Assembly (NCBI GenBank): GCA_947457745.1
Contig: CANGWT010000010.1
Location: 1-20,418, forward strand
Length of the DNA: 20,418 nucleotides
Direction: 5' to 3'
DNA from: Burkholderiaceae bacterium
Lineage (GTDB): Bacteria > Pseudomonadota > Gammaproteobacteria > Burkholderiales > Burkholderiaceae
Position 1 is the first letter of the stretch. Every line of letters begins with the position of its first letter. Positions 1 to 6,181 of the stretch are shown piece after piece. A program made the position numbers and the translations under genes. The notes below the pieces were generated by a model, which saw nothing but the letters and a program-made list of their open reading frames with translations, made no database searches and had not been told where the DNA came from.

Positions 1-1
1 C

Positions 2-130
2 GGTCTTGGGCTTACGCTGGCTCAAACTTTTGTGCAGCAGCACCAAGGCTTTATTGCTTGTGACAGCCGTCCTGGACGGACTGATTTCCATATTCAAATT
101 CCTTACCGTAGGCAGGAGAAAGTAATATGA
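2..130 (+). CDS. glnL: Nitrogen regulation sensor kinase NtrB (GlnL), 3' end only
   Basis: Only the last 42 codons are inside the window; the gene runs in from the left edge. The visible piece begins with GLGLTLAQ, the G2 box of the ATP-binding (HATPase_c) domain of a histidine kinase. It continues into a C-S-x-P-G-x-T-x-F motif ending in an I-P-Y strand, the usual end of NtrB proteins. NtrB phosphorylates or dephosphorylates NtrC according to nitrogen status sensed through PII protein. The TGA stop overlaps the ntrC ATG by 2 bases (ATGA), which implies translational coupling and supports NtrB over other kinases. The identity rests on this short tail plus the neighbour. Confidence 0.85.
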   Translation, partial: GLGLTLAQTFVQQHQGFIACDSRPGRTDFHIQIPYRRQEKVI

Positions 131-1578
131 AACCCGTTTGGATCGTAGATGATGATCAATCTATTCGTTGGGTCTTAGAAAAAGCACTTACTCGCGAGAA
201 TATTCCTCATAAGAGTTTTTCCAATCCCAATGATGTGCTTGATGCATTGGAAAAAGATGCGCCACAGGTATTGATTTCAGATATTCGAATGCCGCGTGGC
301 AATGGTTTGGATCTTTTGCAGAATGTAAAAGAAACCCATCCACTACTTCCGGTCATCATCATGACTGCTTATTCTGATCTAGATTCTGCGGTCTCGTCTT
401 TTCAAGGTGGTGCATTTGAATACCTTACTAAGCCATTTGATATTGATAAAGCGGTTGAGTTGATTCGTCGTGCCATGGAGCAGAGCGAGCGCAATCAATC
501 TGGCAATAAAGAAATGAATGGTTGGAGGCAAGAGTCGACTGAAATTATTGGCCAAGCTCCGGCAGTACAGGAAGTCTTCAGGGCGATCGGACGTCTAGCT
601 CAGTCACATTCAACAGTATTAATTACAGGTGAGTCTGGTACTGGTAAAGAGTTAGTAGCGCAAGCATTGCATAAGCATAGTCCGCGTGCGAAAGGTCCAT
701 TTGTTGCCTTTAGTACTGCAGCAGTACCCAAGGACTTGTTGGAATCAGAGTTGTTTGGTCACGAGCGCGGTGCTTTCCCTGGGGCTTTGACTTTACGTCG
801 TGGCCGTTTTGAGCAGGCTGATGGCGGCACCTTATTCTTAGATGAGATTGGTGAAATTCCATTCGACTTACAAACGCGTTTATTGCGCGCTCTGACTGAT
901 GGTCATTTTTACCGTGTTGGTGGTCAAGATCCGATTAAAGCGAATGTACGCATTATTGCGTCGACCCACCAAAACTTAGAAGCCCGAGTAGCTGCAGGTG
1001 CTTTCCGGGAAGATTTACTGCACCGCTTAAATGTCATTCGTTTGCGCATGCCAGCATTGCGCGAGCGAACTGAGGACATCCCCGTTTTGGCGCGGCACTT
1101 TATGTTGTCCTGTGCAAAGTCTTTAGGGGTAGAAGCTAAAAATCTTTCGGATGACGTTTTAAAAGAAATTAGCTCCATGCCATTTCCTGGCAATGTACGT
1201 CAATTAGAAAACCTCTGTCACTGGTTGACAGTAATGACGCCGTCTAATGTCATTGGTGTAAGTGATTTGCCTGCTGACATTTTGGCAGAAGCAGGTGAAC
1301 AACCGGTTCTGTTGCAGGGCGAGTCTAGCTCTAATGTGCAGCCTGCTGTTAAGACTGGCTCCGTAGATTGGGAGGGCGGTTTAGGTCGCCTTGCGGTCAA
1401 AATGTTGCAGGATGGAGATTCAGAAGTGTATGACGTGTTGTGCTCTAAATTTGAAAAGGCAGTACTGCAGGCTGCACTAGAAGTTACGCGTGGTAGACGT
1501 GTAGAAGCAGCTCAAAGACTGGGTATCGGGCGCAATACAATTACTCGGAAGTTGCAGGAGCTGGGAATTAATGACTGA
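127..1578 (+). CDS. glnG: Nitrogen regulation response regulator NtrC (sigma54-type activator) with variant GAFPGA loop
   Basis: A 483-residue protein with the three NtrC domains in order. The receiver (about 1-120) has acidic D8-D10, phosphoacceptor D52, T80 and K102. The AAA+ domain (about 140-380) has Walker A GESGTGKE at 168-175, Walker B ending D239-E240, and arginine fingers R294 and R300. The C-terminal Fis-type DNA-binding helix-turn-helix (about 440-483) contains GRNTITRKLQELG. The family normally switches on nitrogen-scavenging genes through RpoN. A Shine-Dalgarno sequence AGGAG (114-118) sits 8 bases before the ATG. The gene overlaps ntrB by 4 bases and xth by 8, so all three are probably co-transcribed. 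Odd feature: the sigma54-contact loop at 215-220 reads GAFPGA, with P218 in place of the near-invariant threonine. Everything else looks intact, so this is not a decayed gene, but its way of activating transcription may differ. Confidence 0.95.
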   Translation: MKPVWIVDDDQSIRWVLEKALTRENIPHKSFSNPNDVLDALEKDAPQVLISDIRMPRGNGLDLLQNVKETHPLLPVIIMTAYSDLDSAVSSFQGGAFEYLTKPFDIDKAVELIRRAMEQSERNQSGNKEMNGWRQESTEIIGQAPAVQEVFRAIGRLAQSHSTVLITGESGTGKELVAQALHKHSPRAKGPFVAFSTAAVPKDLLESELFGHERGAFPGALTLRRGRFEQADGGTLFLDEIGEIPFDLQTRLLRALTDGHFYRVGGQDPIKANVRIIASTHQNLEARVAAGAFREDLLHRLNVIRLRMPALRERTEDIPVLARHFMLSCAKSLGVEAKNLSDDVLKEISSMPFPGNVRQLENLCHWLTVMTPSNVIGVSDLPADILAEAGEQPVLLQGESSSNVQPAVKTGSVDWEGGLGRLAVKMLQDGDSEVYDVLCSKFEKAVLQAALEVTRGRRVEAAQRLGIGRNTITRKLQELGIND

Positions 1579-2416
1579 TTCAATCAGAATAGCTGCTTGG
1601 AATGTGAATTCTCTGAAGGTGCGCTTGCCCCAGGTACTCAAATGGTTGCAAGATCATGAGCGGGCAAAAACACCTATTGATGCACTCTGTCTTCAGGAGC
1701 TTAAGCTGACTGATGATAAGTACCCGCATCAAGAGCTTGAAGAGGCGGGATATATCAGCATTGCAGCTGGGCAAAAAACCTATAACGGTGTGGCTATTAT
1801 TGTTCGCAAAGCAGCATTAGCGCCTATTGTTACTGACCATGACACTACTTTTCTAAAGCCCATTAGAAATATTCCAGCTAATCTAGATGAGCAACAACGC
1901 ATCTTAGCTGCCACAGTATGCTTTAGGGGAATGCATCCTATTCGCCTAGTTTCAGCATACTTCCCTAATGGGCAATCGCCTGATAGCGACAAGTTTGTTT
2001 ACAAATTAGGCTGGCTCAAAGCGCTAGAAAATTGGTTAAAAGAAGAATTAACTCAGAATAGCCGCTTAGCCCTTTTGGGTGACTTCAATATCGCACCAAG
2101 TGATGTGGACGTACATGACCCCTCAAAATGGATAGGGCAAAACCTAGTTTCCCCAGAAGAGCGTAAGGCCTTCCAGCAACTACTGGAATTAGGTTTGACA
2201 GACTCTTTCCGAATGTTTGAGCAGGCGCCCAAATCATTTAGCTGGTGGGATTACCGCATGATGGGCTTCAGAAGAAACGCGGGTATGCGAATCGACCACA
2301 TTCTCCTGAGTGATGACTTAAAAGAAAAGTGCAACTCAAGCATCATCGATAAAGAGCCGCGCACCTGGGAGCAGCCTTCAGATCATGCCCCAGTTATTGC
2401 GGAAATTAAAGCTTAG
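1571..2416 (+). CDS. xth: Exodeoxyribonuclease III (AP endonuclease)
   Basis: A 281-residue enzyme of the exonuclease III / APE1 family, which cleaves DNA at abasic sites and removes 3' blocking groups in base excision repair. Visible family motifs are W-N-V-N-S at 10-14, LQELK with metal-binding E43, GDFN with D171 and N173, the MRIDHIL segment near the C-terminus, and the final SDHAP with D271 and H272 forming the catalytic pair. The length is slightly above the common 255-270. The ATG lies inside the end of ntrC (8-base overlap) behind the purine-rich AGGAGCTGGGA, so translation is probably coupled to ntrC. ntrC followed by exonuclease III is a familiar Burkholderiales gene order. The gene ends only 10 bases from the oppositely oriented prlC. 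Confidence 0.93.
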   Translation: MTDSIRIAAWNVNSLKVRLPQVLKWLQDHERAKTPIDALCLQELKLTDDKYPHQELEEAGYISIAAGQKTYNGVAIIVRKAALAPIVTDHDTTFLKPIRNIPANLDEQQRILAATVCFRGMHPIRLVSAYFPNGQSPDSDKFVYKLGWLKALENWLKEELTQNSRLALLGDFNIAPSDVDVHDPSKWIGQNLVSPEERKAFQQLLELGLTDSFRMFEQAPKSFSWWDYRMMGFRRNAGMRIDHILLSDDLKEKCNSSIIDKEPRTWEQPSDHAPVIAEIKA

Positions 2417-2426
2417 ATCATCGCCT

Positions 2427-4559
2427 TCATTGAGTCACTAAGCCGCCGTGACGAAGTAGGGCATCGATGCTGGGCTCGCGGCCTCTGAATGCCTTAAATG
2501 ATTCAGCGGCAGGGCGGCTACCACCCACCTCCAGAATCTCTTGGCGATAGCGTATACCCGTTTTCTCATCAAGTACGCTACCGCTAAGTTTGGCTGCTTC
2601 TTCAAAAGCAGAATAGACATCGGCAGAAAGTACTTCCGCCCATTTGTAGCTGTAATAACCAGCAGCATAGCCACCAGCAAAGATATGGCTAAAGGTGTTT
2701 ATCCAGCGAGAGATGGATGCCTGCGGTATGACATTAAATTGATCCGCAATGTTTCTAGATAGATCGAGTACAGCCTGCCCATGTGCACTCTTGGGATCAA
2801 AGCTGGCGTGCAGACGCCAATCAGTTAGTGACATCACAACCTGGCGCAAAGTCATATAACCATTTTGAAAATTCTTGGCAGCAAGTATTTTTTCAAATAA
2901 CTCACGTGGCAGCGGTTTTCCAGTTTCTGCATGTGCTGTCATTTTTTCCAAGACCTCCCATTCCCAGCAGAAGTTTTCCATGAACTGACTTGGTAACTCT
3001 ACGGCATCCCACTCAACACCATTGATCCCAGATACGCCTAATGCACTGACTTGCGTTAATAGGTGATGTAGGCCATGTCCACTCTCATGGAAGAGTGTGA
3101 TCACATCATCATGAGTAATTGTCGGTTGGCGCAATGCACCATTTACCTTTACCGGAGCTGCAAAGTTGCAGACTAGATACGCTACTGGTATCTGGATTTC
3201 GCCATTAGGTAATTCACGACGACCGCGCGCATCATCCATCCAAGCCCCGCCACGTTTGCCTGACCTAGCGTAGGGGTCCAGATAAAAATAGGCCACCGTG
3301 TTGTCAGTAGCATTTTTTACTGAGAAGGACTGCACATCTGCATGCCAAGTTGGCAGATCGGCCTTTTCAATCTTCACGCCAAATAAAGTTTGAATAACAC
3401 CAAACAAGCCCTCTAATACTTTAGACAAGGGGAAATATTGTTTCAGCTCATTTTCAGAAAAGGAATAGCGTTCTTGCTTCAATCTCTCGGAAGCATAGGC
3501 AATATCCCAAGGCTCCAATCCATCGAAAATAGAGAGTTTGGCCTTGGCAAAGTCAGAAAGTTCTTGCCAATCCTTTAGTGCAAAAGGTTTCGCCTTTTGA
3601 GCAAAATTTGTTAAGAAGGTGTCTACTTCCTCAACGCTGCTCGCCATTTTGGGCGCCAAACTCAGAGCAGCATAGTTCTTGAATCCCAGCATACGTGCTT
3701 CTTCATCGCGCAGCTTTAGCTGCTCAAGCATATTTTGCGTATTATCCCAATCGAGCTTGCCTTCAGAGTATTGAGGGCCTAGTTCAGAAGCTCGAGTTAC
3801 GTAGGCTTCATACATTAGGCGACGTAGTACCCGGTTATCGGAGTACTGCATTAGTGGGTAATAAGAAGGAAAGTGCAATGAAAATGCCCAGCCTTGTAGA
3901 TTCTTCTGTTGGGCAAGATCAGCTGCAGCGGCAATGGTGTCTTCAGGTAAGCCAGCCAACTCAGCATGGTCAGCAATAAGATGAATAAATCCATCGGTGG
4001 CATCTAAAACATGATCAGAGAAAGTCTTGCCTAGCAATGCTTGTTCATCTTGAATCTCTGCGAAGCGGGGCTTATCAGCATCGCTAAGCTCTGCGCCACC
4101 TAGACGGAAGTCTCTTAAAGAGTTTTCAATCACTTTTTTCTGGGCGGAATTGAGTTTTGAAAAGTCGCCACCTTCACTCAGGGCTTTAAACTTTTCATAT
4201 AGCGCAAGATTTTGTCCTAAGCTTGAAAAGAAGGCGGTTACTTTAGGCATCATCTCACCATAAGCTGCTCTGAGCTCAGGCGTATCTGCAACACTATTGA
4301 GATGAGAAATCACTCCCCAAGATCTACTTAAGGATTCAGTTGCATCCTCAAGGGGTTCAACCAAATCATTCCAGTTTGCTGGGGTGACTGGGTTCACTGC
4401 ATGATCCACTGCATATTGCGCCTGATGCAGAAGGAAATCGATTGCTGGCGCAATGTCGGATGGCTTTACCTCGGAGTAAGTGCAAATAGATCTACCGAAT
4501 GCAATCAGTGGATTTTTTTGGAGTTCAGGAGAGGGCCTTGATGTTATTGATGTAGTCAT
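2427..4559 (-). CDS. prlC: Oligopeptidase A (M3 family zinc metallopeptidase)
   Basis: A 710-residue cytosolic oligopeptidase of peptidase family M3 (thimet-like). It degrades short peptides, including signal-peptide fragments, downstream of larger proteases. The zinc site is complete: HESGH at 491-495 supplies two histidines and the catalytic glutamate E492, and the third ligand is E521 within VEWDAVELPSQFMENF. The GGAWMDD and HIFAGGYAAGYYSYKWAEVL segments are close to those I recall for E. coli OpdA, and the length is typical. There is no signal peptide. No well-spaced Shine-Dalgarno is seen: AGGG lies directly against the ATG. The N-terminus nevertheless lines up with the family (NPLIAFG, then the PAIDFLL helix). 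It lies 72 bases downstream of folD on the same strand and is probably at least partly co-transcribed. It converges on xth with a 10-base gap. Confidence 0.95.
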   Translation of the reverse strand: MTTSITSRPSPELQKNPLIAFGRSICTYSEVKPSDIAPAIDFLLHQAQYAVDHAVNPVTPANWNDLVEPLEDATESLSRSWGVISHLNSVADTPELRAAYGEMMPKVTAFFSSLGQNLALYEKFKALSEGGDFSKLNSAQKKVIENSLRDFRLGGAELSDADKPRFAEIQDEQALLGKTFSDHVLDATDGFIHLIADHAELAGLPEDTIAAAADLAQQKNLQGWAFSLHFPSYYPLMQYSDNRVLRRLMYEAYVTRASELGPQYSEGKLDWDNTQNMLEQLKLRDEEARMLGFKNYAALSLAPKMASSVEEVDTFLTNFAQKAKPFALKDWQELSDFAKAKLSIFDGLEPWDIAYASERLKQERYSFSENELKQYFPLSKVLEGLFGVIQTLFGVKIEKADLPTWHADVQSFSVKNATDNTVAYFYLDPYARSGKRGGAWMDDARGRRELPNGEIQIPVAYLVCNFAAPVKVNGALRQPTITHDDVITLFHESGHGLHHLLTQVSALGVSGINGVEWDAVELPSQFMENFCWEWEVLEKMTAHAETGKPLPRELFEKILAAKNFQNGYMTLRQVVMSLTDWRLHASFDPKSAHGQAVLDLSRNIADQFNVIPQASISRWINTFSHIFAGGYAAGYYSYKWAEVLSADVYSAFEEAAKLSGSVLDEKTGIRYRQEILEVGGSRPAAESFKAFRGREPSIDALLRHGGLVTQ

Positions 4560-4604
4560 CCCTATAGCTTAACGGACGACAGAAACTTTTGCTAATCAGA
4601 CCCC

Positions 4605-4626
4605 CAAAAAAGCCTCGACTGAAGGC
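4605..4626 (-). terminator. Weak intrinsic-terminator-like hairpin after folD
   Basis: On the minus strand, just after the folD stop, a 4-bp GCCT/AGGC stem with a 7-base loop is followed directly by six T residues. The stem is short, so it may only attenuate read-through into prlC rather than stop it. Confidence 0.25.
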
Positions 4627-4631
4627 GTCTA

Positions 4632-5489
4632 TTAAGACGGCTTTGCCGCCTTTTCTGCTGCCTCTAGGGTGTTCATCAGAAGCATGGTAATCGTCATCGG
4701 GCCTACGCCACCTGGCACGGGTGTGATCCAACCAGCAACGTATTGAACGGCATCAAAATCTACGTCGCCACAGAGTTTCCCATCAGGCATACGATTAATA
4801 CCCACGTCAATCACTACAGCACCATTTTTGACCATATCGCCGGTAATCATTTTTGGCTTGCCAGTCGCAACTACCAAAATATCAGCATCCTTAGTGTGAT
4901 GCGCCAAGTCACGAGTCTTGCTATTACAAATGGTAACTGTCGCACCCGCTTGTAGCAAGAGCATAGCCATCGGTTTGCCAACAATATTAGAGGCTCCCAC
5001 GATCACTGCACGAGCACCGCGAATCGGATATTCAATGCTTTCCAACATTTTCATACAGCCATAAGGAGTGCATGGCTTGAATTCTGGCTGGCCCACCATT
5101 AAGGCTCCAGCATTGGCTACGTGAAACCCATCCACATCTTTTGCTGGTGCAATGGCTTCAAGTACGCGCTCGGATGCAATGTGTTCAGGAAGCGGTAGTT
5201 GCACTAAGATTCCGTGGATTGCTGGATCAGCATTGAGAGTAGCAATACGAGCTAGCAATTCTTCTTCGCCTAACTCTACGGAATAGCGCTCAAGCACAGA
5301 GTGGAAACCAACATCTTCACAGGCTTTGACTTTGTTTCTAACATAAACCTGGCTGGCGGGATTTTCGCCAACAACGATAACTGCTAAACCTGGTCTAACA
5401 CCTTTCGCGGTGACGATTGCTCCACGAGCAGCAATTTCAGTGCGTAATTTTTTGGATAGGGCGACGCCATCGAGTAACTGTGCAGGCAT
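4632..5489 (-). CDS. folD: Methylenetetrahydrofolate dehydrogenase / methenyltetrahydrofolate cyclohydrolase
   Basis: A 285-residue bifunctional FolD, which interconverts 5,10-methylene-, 5,10-methenyl- and 10-formyl-tetrahydrofolate with NADP and feeds purine and formyl-Met-tRNA synthesis. Visible signatures are Y49-x3-K53 in YVRNKVKACE (catalytic tyrosine and lysine), the VQLPLP segment, KDVDGFH, PCTPYGCM, the Rossmann stretch GASNIVGKP, and the C-terminal PVPGGVGPMT. The start at 5489 (MPAQLLDG) was chosen because it gives the usual family length; an upstream in-frame ATG at 5579 would add 30 unrelated residues read from the end of the response regulator gene. No Shine-Dalgarno is visible before 5489, only a T-rich stretch. 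With just 7 bases separating it from the upstream stop, translation is probably coupled to the regulator gene. Confidence 0.96.
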   Translation of the reverse strand: MPAQLLDGVALSKKLRTEIAARGAIVTAKGVRPGLAVIVVGENPASQVYVRNKVKACEDVGFHSVLERYSVELGEEELLARIATLNADPAIHGILVQLPLPEHIASERVLEAIAPAKDVDGFHVANAGALMVGQPEFKPCTPYGCMKMLESIEYPIRGARAVIVGASNIVGKPMAMLLLQAGATVTICNSKTRDLAHHTKDADILVVATGKPKMITGDMVKNGAVVIDVGINRMPDGKLCGDVDFDAVQYVAGWITPVPGGVGPMTITMLLMNTLEAAEKAAKPS

Positions 5490-5496
5490 AAAAAAA

Positions 5497-6144
5497 TTAA
5501 TTGGGTTGTGGATCAGAAAGGGCAAGACGAAGAAGATCTGCAACAGTATTGACGTTGAGCTTTTCCATAATATTCGCACGATGTGCCTCTACAGTTTTGA
5601 TCGAGATACTCAGATCATCTGCGATTTGCTTATTCAAGCGACCGGCTACGATTCGCTCGAGCACTTGGCGCTCACGCCCAGTGAGTTTACTCAAGAGGCT
5701 CTGGGTTACCTTGCGCTGACTTGCTTGAGAGTAATCAATCCGCGCTTTTCCAAGCATTCGATCTACTAAGCCGCAGAGATCGTTTTCTTTAAATGGTTTT
5801 TCGATAAAGTCTACTGCCCCACGCTTCATGGTAGAAACTGCCATTGACACATCACCGTGACCAGTAATGAAAGCAACTGGCATAGGTAGGTTTTCACTAA
5901 TTAGACGCTCTTGGAGTTCAAGGCCAGACATGCCGGACATGCGGACATCTAGGATGGCGCAGGAGATGGTTGATTTGTCGGTACTTTGGAGTGACTGCAA
6001 GAAACGCTCAGCACTTGCATGACAGCGAACAACATAACCATTGCTTTCAAGTAGCCAGGTGAGGGAGTCGCGAACTGCCTCATCGTCATCTACAACATAA
6101 ACTACTTCGGCTTGATTGGGTTTGGTGGCAGCACTGATATTCAT
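5497..6144 (-). CDS. FixJ-type (LuxR/NarL helix-turn-helix) response regulator
   Basis: A 215-residue two-component regulator. The N-terminal receiver (about 13-130) shows DDDEAVRD at 19-26, phosphoacceptor D66 in LDVRMSGMSG, the ITGHGD switch threonine and the FIEKPF lysine. The C-terminal LuxR-type helix-turn-helix contains LTGRERQVLE and SIKTVEAHRANIMEKL. The overall pattern matches FixJ/TtrR/DctR-like regulators. The ATG at 6144 was chosen because it gives a normal N-terminus. An in-frame GTG at 6189, overlapping the kinase stop, would add 15 hydrophobic residues and cannot be excluded. It lies 37 bases after the sensor kinase gene and 7 bases before folD, so its partner is almost surely that kinase. 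The target genes cannot be told from sequence; the divergent aceE promoter and its own promoter are natural candidates. Confidence 0.92.
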   Translation of the reverse strand: MNISAATKPNQAEVVYVVDDDEAVRDSLTWLLESNGYVVRCHASAERFLQSLQSTDKSTISCAILDVRMSGMSGLELQERLISENLPMPVAFITGHGDVSMAVSTMKRGAVDFIEKPFKENDLCGLVDRMLGKARIDYSQASQRKVTQSLLSKLTGRERQVLERIVAGRLNKQIADDLSISIKTVEAHRANIMEKLNVNTVADLLRLALSDPQPN

Positions 6145-6181
6145 ATTAGCTCTCGCAGATAAACCTAAAAAAATACATAAA

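Noticed and set aside
5490..5579. N-terminal extension of folD starting at the ATG at 5579
   Set aside because: The extra 30 residues are read from the response regulator gene in another frame, are hydrophobic and unlike FolD; the start at 5489 gives the normal 285 residues.
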